Assembly (NCBI GenBank): GCA_033961575.1
Contig: CM066736.1
Location: forward strand, 88,581,352 to 88,645,351
Length of the DNA stretch: 64,000 nt
Direction of reading: 5' to 3'
DNA from: Aselliscus stoliczkanus
Taxonomy: Eukaryota > Chordata > Mammalia > Chiroptera > Hipposideridae
Shown here: in pieces, positions 24,390-34,099 of the stretch
Numbering within the stretch: the stretch's first letter is position 1
Layout of the letters: the number at the start of each line of letters is the position of its first letter
Translations under genes and position numbers: made by a program
Notes under the pieces: generated by a model
The model's input: the letters and a program-made list of their open reading frames with translations, nothing else
The model's database searches: none
Told to the model about the DNA's origin: nothing

Positions 24390-24576
24390 TGCCCGGGAGA
24401 AACCCTATGAATGTACTGAATGTGGGAAATCCTTCAGTCACAAATCCTCCCTCACAGGTCTCATACAGGAGAGAAATCTTGTCAATGTAATGAATGTGGG
24501 AAAATTTTTACTATTAATCAGACCTTGCCCAACATCACAGCTCACATACAGGGGAGAAGCCCTATGAATGTAACAT
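24390..24576 (+). pseudogene. C2H2 zinc-finger (KRAB-ZNF-like) fragment, frameshifted
   Basis: Encodes REKPYECTECGKSFSHKSSL, then in a shifted frame GEKSCQCNECGKIFTINQTL, with a third linker GEKPYECN-like remnant ending at a stop (TAACATAG). Linker-to-linker spacing should be 84 bp but is 74 and 83 bp, so two deletions have broken the frame. C-x2-C cysteines are visible in fingers 1 and 2; the histidines are missing or displaced. It has no introns or ATG of its own and lies within the CLPB intron, probably a relic of a zinc-finger gene retrocopy. Confidence 0.85.
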
Positions 24577-24799
24577 AGTTCACCAAATTTCTATAGGTAC
24601 TTCTGTAGGCCTTGGCCTATGCTCAATACTGAAGGGAGGTGGTAAGTTATAGCTTGTGACCTTGGCAAGACCTCCGTAATACATGTCCCTTGTCTACCTC
24701 ATCAGTGCTGTTGTGAAGATGAAAAGATAAAGTATGTGATGTGTGAATTGTAAAGAGCTCTACAGTTATAATTGCTTATCAGTTTTATTTATTTATAAT

Positions 24800-25150
24800 T
24801 CAGCCTGCCATTACTGAGCATCAGGCAGTCTGCCAGATGCGGGGAATACAAAAATGAATATGCATGGCATAGCCCCTCCCAGTCTAGAAAGAAGCCAGAC
24901 CTGTGAACAAGGCACCACAGTGCAGAGTGGTAAATGCAAAGGTGGATGTACAAAGGTTGTAGGTAGCACAGGTACAGGTAGCAATGAGCCCTCCCTCAGG
25001 GCAAGCTGGTGTCTGGGAAGTGTCACAGGGTAAGTGGCTTTGAATTGGCTTTTAAGGATGAGTTGGAAATTGCCAGTCAGACTAAGGGTGATGGACCTTC
25101 CAGGCAGAAGGAGCAACACATGCAGAGACATGGGGTGGGTGGGTGACAGC
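24800..25150. repeat. Old interspersed repeat (amplified 'cagtctagaaagaagccagacctgtg' type)
   Basis: Follows the order seen in several places here: TACTGAGCATCAGGCAGTCT, GCATAGCCCCTCCCAG, ACAAGGCACCACAGTGCAG and CTTCCAGGCAGAAGGAGCAA. Family not named. Confidence 0.45.
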
Positions 25151-25419
25151 TGGTGGGATCATTTGCCACAGTGCTGAGAAGAATAGCAAGGAGTAAGAGT
25201 GGAGAGGGAAGTGGGGTTCCAAGCAGAAAGGACCTTGTAAGGCAATTTTAAGGTGCTCACACTGTTTTCTGAAAGCTGCTGAAGGATTTTAAGCAGGGTA
25301 ATGCTCAGTTTATATTTGCATGTTAGATGGGCCGTGGTGACAGGGTGGAAGATGAATTGGAGGGGAGAAATTAGCAATGGCTCTTGACTTTTAGAGGGTG
25401 ATGAAGAATTGAGAATTGG

Positions 25420-25615
25420 GGGTAGCCAGTTGGCTCAGGTGGTTAGAGCGCAGGCTCAGAACACCGGGGTTGCCAGTTCGATTCCCACATGGGCCAAGGC
25501 AGAGCTGCGCCCTCCACAACTAGATTGGAACAACTGCTTGACTTGGAGCTGATGGATCCTGGAAAAACACTCTGTTTGTTCCCCAATAAAAATTTCTGTA
25601 AAAAAAAAAAAAGAT
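25420..25615 (+). mobile_element. tRNA-derived CTCCACAACTAGA-type SINE, sense
   Basis: Head with A-box-like TGGCTCAGGTGGTTAGAGCG and B box GTTCGATTCC, body CCTCCACAACTAGATTGGAA and TGACTTGGAGCTGATGGATC, ending CCCCAATAAAA plus poly-A. Target duplication TTGAGAATTGG at 25409-25419 and 25616-25626. This is the best full-length reference copy of the family in the window. Confidence 0.93.
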
Positions 25616-26409
25616 TTGAGAATTGGACAAGAAGCACCTCTCCCCCAAAATGCACTTATAATTTCTGGGGATTTCTAAAGTGATCTTTGGGAACAGAGGA
25701 AATAGATGTTAGAAAAATATTAGGAGGAGGCTGAGTTCTCAGTGGAATCTGGGAATTAGTAGAAAAGGGGGTGCCCATGGTGACACCTCAATTTCTGATT
25801 TGGGTGAGCAGTTGGATGCGTGGGTCTGGAGTTCAAAGTAGAAGTCTGGCAGGAGATGGGGATTTAGGAGTCACCAACATTTGTTTGGTAGTTAAAACAA
25901 TGGATGTGAATGAAACTGCCCAAGGAAAGGAGTTAAAGAGACGGGGTGAGAAGACAAGTCTCTCACTCAGGTACTGGCATTTAATATGTTTAACCTGTGA
26001 AGAGGAAAAGAGGATCCAGACAAGGAGACCAAAAGGCATTGGAGAAGTTGCCTTGTTTTCTCTCGGAGAGGCTCTATCTCTCTGTTCTGCTTGCTCAGAA
26101 CAGGCAAAGCCTGGGGAGGAAAGAAACTTGTGCGCCCTCCTTGCTGAGACTTTGTAACTGGTTTCCCGTCCCTAGTGAGACGCTGCTCTTGTTTTCCCTG
26201 TGGCCACTGCTCCTTAGCAGGAAGCCTGCTCAGCTGGGCGCATCACAGCATCTTCCACCTTTGACAGTGTTCGTGTTTCTGGGTAAAGGGCAAGCCTACT
26301 AGTGCGGATGATGCAGGAATGTTGGCATAGAAACCTTGTTGGCCTGACTATTTCTGTCCCCCCTCCCCAGTCCTCAGAGTGGCATCTTCAGAGGCATGAC
26401 GGTGCCCTC

Positions 26410-26595
26410 GAAAAAGGTCAGGCTTGGGTGCCAGTCAGTCATGCTTCCTCCAAACCCTGTCACTTACTAGCTGTGTGATCTTCATCAGGCAACTTAAAGT
26501 TCTTGAATTTGCATTTTCTCATTTGTGGGGATTACAGTACCCATCTTATAGGGTTGTTAGGACCGCTCGAGAGAATTGTATGTAAAGCATGGATG
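26410..26595 (+). repeat. MIR SINE, sense
   Basis: CTTACTAGCTGTGTGATCTT, ATTTTCTCATTTGTGGGGAT and CATCTTATAGGGTTGTTAGG match the MIR core. Confidence 0.85.
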
Positions 26596-26599
26596 AAGA

Positions 26600-27500
26600 A
26601 TGTCTTTATGGAGGTGGGTCTAGGCTCGGTTTAAGGCAGGCTCAGTACCTGCGATGGAGGTACCTGCGATGGAGGTACTGAGCAACTCCCCACTCAAGGG
26701 GAACTGACAGGCTAGATGTCTGCCCTTCAGGGATTCTATGAACCGTGTTCTTGTCCTGGGACATTGGCTTATACCTCAAGGTCCCTGTGAGCTGTGTGAT
26801 TTCTAAGGTTCTAGAAACTCTAGGCTCACTGTCAGAGCAAGTAATGAACTTAGAAGAAGTGGGATTTAAGCTGGGCTTTGGAGGGTGAAAAGGAGAGGGG
26901 AAAAAAGATACTCTAAACATGGGACACAGCTTGAGCAAAGGCACGCAGAGAGGACACATGTGGAGGGGAGCACAGAGATCACGGCTCCTTCTCTACCAGC
27001 TCATTCCTTGGTCTTGGCCACATCCCACTCAGTGCCTTGAGCCCCACCCATGCCCACTTCAGGAGAGTTCCACTTGTGGCTGGCTCATGGGTGGTGGGCC
27101 CCAATCCTCAGGTGGAGGAGGCAGTAAATTAGTGGTAACAGAAAACAAGTCGCCCAGCTGGGGATGCCGCTGGCTGCTTGTAAGTAACTGTTATAAACAT
27201 TGGGTGTCTGGGGCTGTCAGAAATGCAAGCAAGCACTCTGCGCCTCTCATATGTACAATTAAAACAATAAAACACGGCAGAAACGTGGCCAGAGCAGACT
27301 ATAAATCAACTTCTCTTCTAAGCTCCAAGTGGCAGCTGAATAAAGATGAGTTGTGCAGAAGCCAGGTTGGCATAGGACCCTTCTGGGGACAGAGGGCCTG
27401 GCTTTCCAGGCTGGACCTGCCATGGTCAACCCCACCTGCCCAGGTGGCCCCTTTACACAGCTCCAGGGGCTGCAGGTCCAAGCAGCTGACCTCCCATTTC
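26600..27500. other. Intron upstream of the alternative exon, possible conserved element
   Basis: No repeat recognised at 27100-27350, an A/T-rich, low-CpG stretch with ATAAAC/CAATTAAAACAATAAAAC wording of the kind often seen in conserved non-coding DNA. The 194-codon frame 26919-27503 runs through it without domain support. At 26640-26682 a short inverted repeat (CTCAGTACCT/AGGTACTGAG) encloses two TACCTGCGATGGAGG copies. Confidence 0.35.
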
Positions 27501-27503
27501 TAG

Positions 27504-27588
27504 GGACAGCGTGGTGCAGGCTGGCACATCACAAACCAGTGGACAAGTGCCCTGGAGTTCAGGAGATGGCTAGGAGTTCCCACTGGTG
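27504..27588 (+). other. CLPB: Counterpart of the CLPB alternative linker exon, boundary altered
   Basis: The sequence between TTTCTAG and the donor GGTG|GTAATG encodes, in one frame, [20 protein letters not shown] and then RWLGVPTG. This closely resembles the roughly 30-residue segment (about 216-245) unique to the long human CLPB isoform, as I remember it. It lies in the correct intron and strand, and its last base G pairs with TC of the next exon to give Val. However, 85 bp is not a multiple of three. If the AG at 27502-27503 is used, the incoming phase selects another frame ([13 protein letters not shown]...) and a TGA is met at 41916-41918. In the recognisable frame the codon just upstream (27501-27503) is TAG, so no more distant acceptor can rescue it. 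The AG at 27518-27519 would instead give a 69-bp exon (27520-27588) that is in frame: Gly-Trp-His then [20 protein letters not shown]. The feature may therefore be a shortened exon, a poison exon or a lost exon. Confidence 0.72.
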
Positions 27589-27784
27589 GTAATGGAACTG
27601 CTTTCTGTAATATTTCCCCCCTTCCCCAGGACATGCCAAGGAGTGGTCTCATCCTAGCTCATCAACATAGTATAAGAGAACCACCTAGCACCCACTGCAT
27701 GCCCAGCCCTACCCAGGCACAGCAGAGAGAATGTAAGCCGTGGCAGAGCTCAGACTTAGATGGGAGTAATAAGGCTTCCAAGGA

Positions 27785-27935
27785 AATAAAAAATTGCCTA
27801 GAGAGCTTGTTAAGACAGATTGCTAGGCCCCATTCCCAGAAATTCTGATCTAGTAGGTCTGGGGTGGGACCCAAGATTTTGCATTTCTCACAGGCCCCCA
27901 CTCTTTGAGTAACATGATCTAGACCACAGGTGTTG
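27785..27935. repeat. MER5A-like hAT relic
   Basis: AAATTGCCTAGAGAGCTTGT, TTCTGATCTAGTAGGTCTGG, GGTGGGACCCAAGATTTTGC and ACTCTTTGAGTAACATGATC follow the interior of the old MER5/Charlie non-autonomous family. Confidence 0.8.
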
Positions 27936-27974
27936 GTTGTGGCCTTGTGCTTGAACTGCTTTAAAAAGCTCATC

Positions 27975-28082
27975 CTGGGCCGGCCAAGTTGCGCAGTGGT
28001 TAAGCGCTGGCTTCGGAAGCCAGCGGCCCCTGTTCGAGTCCCACATGAGGGCCAGTGACACTGCCTCCAAAAAAAAAAAAAA
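27975..28082 (+). mobile_element. Compact SINE, sense
   Basis: GGGCCGGCCAAGTTGCGCAG head, GCTTCGGAAGCCAGCGGCCC, B box GTTCGAGTCC, AGTGACACTGCC and poly-A. Target duplication AAAAAGCTCATC at 27963-27974 and 28083-28094. Confidence 0.94.
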
Positions 28083-28189
28083 AAAAAGCTCATCTGGACT
28101 TTCTCCTCCCTGGAAGAGACCTTATTTTGCCACTTTAAGCCTCACTCCTAGAGAGGCTGTGTGCTTATGCTATGGTATTATGGGAGTAC

Positions 28190-28370
28190 AGAACACTTAA
28201 TAGCTGTGACACCCAGTGCAATTTTCTGCACTACTCAGAGACTCTGTCTCCTTATTTGTAAAATAAAGATTATTGAGAGAGTTAGAGATAGTATATTTAT
28301 CCTTACCCTAAAACCTAGAACATAGAAGGAATTCCATTAATATAAACTTCTCTTTTTACATTATAATCAC
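28190..28370 (+). repeat. MIR SINE, sense
   Basis: TCTGTCTCCTTATTTGTAAA, TAAAGATTATTGAGAGAG and ACCTAGAACATAGAAGGAAT match the MIR core and tail. Confidence 0.75.
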
Positions 28371-28489
28371 TACCCTCATCATACTCTCATGGAACTTCAT
28401 GAGAACTTCAGAGCCTCAGACGCCACCTTCCAGATCCTTTTCAGAGGTAGCGAACTATTCTCCACAAAGAGCCAAATATTTAGAGTCCA

Positions 28490-28820
28490 GGGAATGTCTG
28501 TCCATCACCTAATTGCGTGACTTTGGACAATTCCCTTTATCTGTCTGAGCCTTGATTTTTTTTTTCCTCATTTATAGAGACTATTTCTTATACCATAGGT
28601 TTATTATAAAGATCAAATTGAGGCCGGCCGAGTGGCACGGTGGTTAAGAGCTGGCTTGGGACGCCTGCAGCCCCAGTTCGGATCCCACATGTGAGGGCCA
28701 GTGACACTGCCCTCAAAAAAAAAAAAAAAAAAGATCAAATTGAAGTATGTATTTATGAAAGAACTTGAGAAAATAGAAGGCATCATGCAAATGTAAGGTG
28801 CTAGCAAGAACAGTAATTAA
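28490..28820 (+). repeat. MIR SINE split by a later SINE
   Basis: GCGTGACTTTGGACAATTCC, TTCCTCATTTATAGAGACTA and AGGTTTATTATAAAGATCAA are the MIR core, resuming after 28743 with ATGAAAGAACTTGAGAAAAT. The 28622-28729 SINE interrupts it. Confidence 0.75.
28622..28729 (+). mobile_element. Compact SINE, sense, inside a MIR
   Basis: GGCCGGCCGAGTGGCACGGT head, GTTCGGATCC B box, GAGGGCCAGTGACACTGCCC and poly-A. Perfect 14-bp target duplication AAAGATCAAATTGA at 28608-28621 and 28730-28743. Confidence 0.96.
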
Positions 28821-29389
28821 TAATCCTTAAGTTTGAAGGCATGACCAAGACAATATTCGACAAGAACCCAATCAGAGGTACAGATAACAAGGACCATTGG
28901 AACTCAGAGATCATCTCTGGCTGAAGCAGTCAAGGAGATAAAATGGTATTTGAGCCTGGAAGTATAAGAAAGTTTTATGGAGGGCTGGTATGAGCAGAGA
29001 AGGAGTGTGTGTTAACGTCAAAAACATTCAGAGGTGGGAAACAGACAGATATGTTTCAGGCCAGCAAGTGAACTTGTTGGGGTGAAGCATCCACCCAGCA
29101 GAAGAGTCATTCGAGAGTAATGAGCGGTAAAGATGCAGTTAGCAAAGGGGCCAGATCAAATGCTTGGGCTTTATATCCTTTAGACAGAGAGGAGCCTAGA
29201 GGAGAGGGCACCCCAGGAACTGCTTCCTTCCAGGGCAGAGAAGCAAAGGCAGGTGATAAGATGACAATGACAGTGATAGCTATAGCAGCAGGAGGCAACA
29301 TTTATCAATAGTTACTGGGTGCTCACAGCAGCCCTGTGATGTAGGCACTAAAAGGACACTGAGGCAGAGAGATAATGCCAGCAGAACTG

Positions 29390-29430
29390 TCCCGTCCCGT
29401 GTCTTCCCGTCCCGTCCCGTCCCGTCCCCC
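29390..29430. repeat. (CCCGT)n pentanucleotide microsatellite
   Basis: CCCGT units in two blocks separated by GTCTT, then C-rich CCCCCCACCCCCC. CpG-bearing simple repeat, unusual for an AT-rich intron. Confidence 0.93.
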
Positions 29431-29439
29431 CACCCCCCA

Positions 29440-31425
29440 CCCCGCTCCTTGCAGAGAACCCAGCAACCGTATCAGCCTGTGCGAGCCTCGCATGTCGTTA
29501 GCTTAGAGCCTCCGGCTTGTCCAAAGTCTTGGAAGGCTCGGGCATCTGTCTTGACCAAAAGCTGTTTGGTCAAGTTACTATTTTTAATAATGTCCCTGAC
29601 TCTTCCTCCTCATTGTCAGAGCCATGTTGCACCTTTAGGGCTAGTGGTTCTACGCATCATTTCTCAGCAGGGCTGGCCACTGCAGGGTCACCAGGATGGA
29701 CAACACACTGTCAGTCCATCAGGCCTTTTGGCTAACTTCAAGATGAAGTGTATCAGCCAGTTAGGCTAATTGTGTCCATCCTTCTAGCCCTCCAAACCTA
29801 TTATATATTTGACTGGGAGTGGGAGATAGACTAGTTGACATGTTTTATTAAAAAGAATAAATTTGATGCATTTATAAAAATAAGAAAATGTGGGATGGAG
29901 TGGCAAAGAACTAGTCTTGTGATTTTTAACTGATTTACATATTTTGTGTATAAATATTTTTTCATCAAAAGTTCAAAATCAGGGATGGGTCCCACACACC
30001 ACACAAAATATATTAGAGACATTTATATGGATAGCAGGAAGGGAGACAGAGGGCTGAAATTTTCCAGGCACCCGGTGATTGATGGGGGCTGAGGCTCCCC
30101 CTGACGCTTTATTGAGTTTCCGATGATTATCTCTCGCTGAGACATTTTTTACAGATGACGGTCGAGCTGTCACAATGGACCATGGGGGAAAAAACCCAAC
30201 AATAATAACACTTTAATCTTTTTACTGCACTGCTCCCTAGTATCTCAGATTCATCTTCCCTGACGCACGCAGTTCATTATTCTGCCCCTCCCTGGATGGG
30301 AAATAAAGGAAAATAAATATATATGTAGACATACTTACCCACATACATACACACACACGGAGTATATAAAAGAGACCACCTCAGAACCAGAGAGGAGCAG
30401 AATTTATTGTTCTTTTTGCAAGTGTTGAGGTTTATTAGTAGAGATGCTGGGTTGGCTTGGAATTGGCTATTAATTACAGCATTTTGTATTTGTTTTTTAT
30501 TGCAAGTTTTTAACATTTTGAAGAAAAGGAGAGGAGAGGCAAGCAGGTGTAAAGATGGGAGCACAGAGGGACCAAGTTTGGCCCACCAAGTAGCATAGCT
30601 GGCTGAGAGGCAAAGAGAACAGGCTCCTTTTTCTTGCTGCCAGCCCTGCGTAGCGGATCCCTGGAGCTAAAAGAAGACTGCTTTGGTTAGGATGGGGGTG
30701 GGGATAGTAGGGAGAGGGTGAGCTCGGAGTGATTATAGGACAAATCAAATGGAATCTGGATACCTGTGAGCATGTCATTACTCTGAGTGTTAGGAAAGGT
30801 GGGAAGTAGAGGAGGTTCAAACAAGATATTGGTGGGTCTATAGTTAACAGAGTAACCAGAATGGTATAATGAACTCCCATGTACCGTCAGCTACCGTCAG
30901 CAGTTAGCCATGGCCAGTGTTGTTTTATCCATATTCCTCCCCATCCACTTCCCCTCACCTCCCATATTATTTTTACCATCTTTGAGATATATCAATAGCA
31001 ATATGGGAATCTGATTTAGATCCTGATTCAAACAAACTATAAAACTGACATGTAGAAGACAATTGGAAAATTGAACTCTTTGAATTTGATGGTGAAAAGG
31101 TGAGACGCAGGCTCTGGACAGCTCCAGCTGGGTTTGTGGTCAAAGGCGGGGCCAGAGGGGATGGGACAGGCAGGGTCAGCAGCCCGTCTTCTTAAAAGTC
31201 CTCAGTCAACCTTGCTGCTCCCCCCTTTCCCTTTCATAGGAAAGAGAGCAGATGGGCTGGGGTTGCTATGGGAAGGCTGCACTTGTGTCTCCAGTAGAGT
31301 AAGTGCTGACTCAGTCTTCTTTTTAACTCATCAAATCTTTTCTGAACTCCCATTGTGTGCCAGCTCTCATGCTACACTATAACAAGGTAATAATGAAGTG
31401 AGCAGGGTTCTTTTCTTAAGGAGAA
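29440..31425. other. Intron sequence, possible conserved element at 30040-30260
   Basis: No coding similarity. 30040-30260 is repeat-free with ACCCGGTGATTGATGGGGGC and GACGGTCGAGCTGTCACAAT wording, and looks like constrained non-coding DNA (impression only). 30310-30360 is TA/CA-rich simple sequence. A pyrimidine-rich frame on the minus strand (30497-30880) is not supported. Confidence 0.35.
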
Positions 31426-31436
31426 ACCTTCCAGAC

Positions 31437-31738
31437 CAGGAGTTGGCAAACTTTTAAGACAGAAGACCCACCAGGGGTCAGCAAACTGTGTCTCACGTAA
31501 CTGCGGCTCTGAAGTAAAATTGAAAATGAAAATAAAACTATCACAGCTTCATTTATAAAATTTTTACAGGATGTTATGCACATAATGGTGATTATGTAAA
31601 AATATATTTATGGCTCTTGAATATTTTTAAATTGTTGTGAGGGACAGGATTGGCTCTTCCAGGGGTCGGCAAACTTTTGAGACGGAATGTACCCAAAGAG
31701 CTTCATGTGGCTCGCAAGCCACAGTTTGCGAACCCCTG
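31437..31738. mobile_element. hAT-type element with repeated termini
   Basis: Starts CAGGAGTTGGCAAACTTTTA and ends CAGTTTGCGAACCCCTG, with an 8-bp target duplication TTCCAGAC at 31429-31436 and 31739-31746, as expected of hAT. Two further copies of the terminus lie inside (CAGGGGTCAGCAAACTGTG at 31472 and CAGGGGTCGGCAAACTTTTG at 31660). No transposase. Confidence 0.85.
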
Positions 31739-31944
31739 TTCCAGACCATGGGCAAAGAGCATGGTGTCTGTGAGAACCATTTTCAAGCAATGTCTGGTCT
31801 TCCAGCCATAGGCCAGCCTAGATGACTATGAGTGCCTTCTTGGTACGAAGGCCAAAGAGATCTATAAGACACAGTGTCTATCCTTTAAGAACCTGTTTTC
31901 TGCTTGGGGAGACATCTTAACCATTCACTAAAGAAGTATTTGTT

Positions 31945-32043
31945 AGGGCCGTACGAGTGGCGCAGTGGTTAAGCGCTGGCTTGGGAAGCCAGCGGCCCGG
32001 TTCGGTCCCACATATGAGGGCCAGTGACACCGCCCTCAAAAAA
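31945..32043 (+). mobile_element. Compact SINE, sense
   Basis: GGGCCGTACGAGTGGCGCAG head, GCTTGGGAAGCCAGCGGCCC, GGTTCGGTCCC and GAGGGCCAGTGACACCGCCC. Perfect target duplication AAAGAAGTATTTGTT at 31930-31944 and 32044-32058. Short A tail of nine bases. Confidence 0.95.
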
Positions 32044-32224
32044 AAAGAAGTATTTGTTGAGCACCTGCCATGTTCAAATGTATACACATGCAGCAATCTG
32101 AGAACAGATAAGACTATGTAAAAGAAAACGTTAACTAATTTGATAGAGGAAAGGGAGATAAGTGAAAATCAGGCTGCTTGAATTGTAAAGGATGTGTAAA
32201 ACATAGATAAATAAAAGGAAAGAA

Positions 32225-32545
32225 TATGAAGCTGAATAGTGAAAAGAGTGTAAGCCTTGGGGTTGAACAGACCAGCTCTGTCACTGACTACTGATGTGAC
32301 CTGAAACAAGCTATTGGGGTGTTGGAAAAGTCATGACGTATTTTTCTATGTTTTTCACTGCAAAAATGTGTCATGATTTTTCCGACAACCCAATAAATAA
32401 CTTCTCTAAGTCCTGGTTTCTTCATTCATAGGAATAATAATAATAACCTAGTGTGGTTCTTGTGAGGAAAATAGTTGTGAAGATCCAACACAATGCCTGG
32501 CACATAATAGTGTTCAGTAAATGGAGGCCATCATTTTCCAAGACT
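32225..32545 (+). repeat. MIR SINE split by a mariner MITE
   Basis: AGTGTAAGCCTTGGGGTTGA and CTGACTACTGATGTGACCTG, interrupted at 32314-32393, then CTTCTCTAAGTCCTGGTTTC and ACAATGCCTGGCACATAATA. The host sequence is continuous if the 80-bp insert and one TA are removed. Confidence 0.85.
32314..32393. mobile_element. 80-bp mariner-type MITE
   Basis: Left end TTGGGGTGTTGGAAAAGTCA and right end TGATTTTTCCGACAACCCAA are near-perfect inverted repeats that together make up most of the element. TA flanks both ends (32312-32313, 32394-32395). Same size and design as primate MADE1 but with a different sequence, inferred to be end-only remnants of a mariner. Confidence 0.88.
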
Positions 32546-32810
32546 TATATATTTAAATGTATGAGTATTGGAGGAAGACTCTTAGTCCCGGGATATTAGC
32601 CTTCAGGACTCACCTGTGACCCTCCACTGAACATGAAATCAGCTCCCAGCAATGAACCTGACATATTCTACAGTGTTGGTGTTAGTGGTGATTCTGGCCA
32701 GGGTTAGAGTGGATCAGGAAGAGGGAAGGGCACAGTAATACACTTATTATCATTTATTGAGTCCTTACTACATGCCAGGCAATATGCTCCACTCCTTACA
32801 TACATTTTTT

Positions 32811-32916
32811 GCTTGTTTATTTGAGGGCAATATCACTGGCCCTCATATGTGGGACCCGAACCGGGGCTGCTGGTGTTCCAAGCCAGCGCTTAACCACCGC
32901 GCCACTCGGCCGGCCC
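32811..32916 (-). mobile_element. Compact SINE, antisense
   Basis: GAGGGCAATATCACTGGCCC to CACTCGGCCGGCCC, nearly lacking a T-run. Target duplication TACATTTTTT at 32801-32810 and 32917-32926. Confidence 0.9.
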
Positions 32917-32926
32917 TACATTTTTT

Positions 32927-33795
32927 CATATAACAGCTTTATTGAAATTTAATTTACATACTATGGAATTCAGTCATTTAAAGTGTATAATTCAATAGTT
33001 TATGGTATATTCACAAGAGCTGTGCTACCATCTGCCACAATTAATTTTAGAACATTTTAATTACCACATAAAAAAAACCCATACCCATTATCAGTTATTC
33101 CCCATTTCACCTCTCAGCTCCCCCTAGCCCTAGCCAATCACTAACCTACTTTCTGTCCCCTTAGATTTGCCTATTCTGTTTGCCTATTGACATTTCATAT
33201 AAATGGAATCATGCAACATGTGGTCTTTTTGTGACTGGCCTCTTTCACTTAGCATGTTTTCAGGGTCCATCCATGTGTAGTATCTATCTATCAGTACTTC
33301 ATTCCTTTTTCATAGTTAATGGATTTGCCACATTTTCTTTATCTGTTCATCAATTGAGGGACATTTAAGTTGTTTCTAATTTTGGCTATTACGAATAATG
33401 CTGCTATGAATGTTTATGTACAAGTTTTTGTGTCGACATATGTTTTCAATTTTCTTGAGTTTATATCTAGGAATAGAATTGCTGGGTCATATGGTAAGTC
33501 TGTGTCTAACCTTTCAAGGAACTGCCAGATGGCTATCCAGAGTGGCTGCCATATTACATTCCTACCAGCTGTGTAGGAGGGATCCAGTTTCTCTACATCG
33601 TTACCAGCACTTGTTATTGCCTGTCTTCTTTACTTTAGCCATCCTAGTGGGTGTGACATGGTATCTTGTGGTTTTGATTTGCGTTTCCCTGATGGTTAAT
33701 GATGTTAGCTTCTTTTTGTGTTTTTTGGCCATTTGTATATTTTCTTTGGAGAAATGTACTCAGATGCTTTATGCATTTTTTAATTGGGGTTGTCT
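32927..33795 (-). mobile_element. Old L1 3' UTR and ORF2 end, antisense
   Basis: AACAGCTTTATTGAAATTTA, GTGTATAATTCAATAGTTTA, CATGCAACATGTGGTCTTTT, CTATTACGAATAATGCTGCT and GAATAGAATTGCTGGGTCAT run in antisense L1 order. Length about 870 bp with many stops in the ORF2 frame. Confidence 0.88.
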
Positions 33796-34099
33796 CTGAA
33801 GCTTGTTAGGTGATATTATTTATTTTGCAGATGAGGAAATAGATTCTCAGAGATGATGAGTATTTTGATCAAAGTCACACAGTGAGTTTTGCTTCCCAGT
33901 CTGATGCTGACTGCTGTGAGCTTTCTAATACACTCGTGGCAGGATCACCAGGGCCCCCTTTTGGGGGGCCTTGACTAGCAGGAAAGGAGGAGTTGGAAGT
34001 CTATTTGGAGAAATTAACTGGGACCAGGTAGGAGAGGCTTCTGAAAGTCAAACAGAAGAATGTGGATATATTACACGTTCCAGAACAGGGGAAGACATG

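Noticed and set aside
25420..25510. tRNA gene with A and B boxes
   Set aside because: It is the head of a SINE with a target duplication and a poly-A tail. The same applies to all GGTTCGA-type boxes in the window.
26919..27503. Longest open frame (194 codons), + strand
   Set aside because: No domain, biased composition typical of chance frames in GC-richer intron, and it ends exactly where the CLPB alternative exon begins in another frame. Not a gene.
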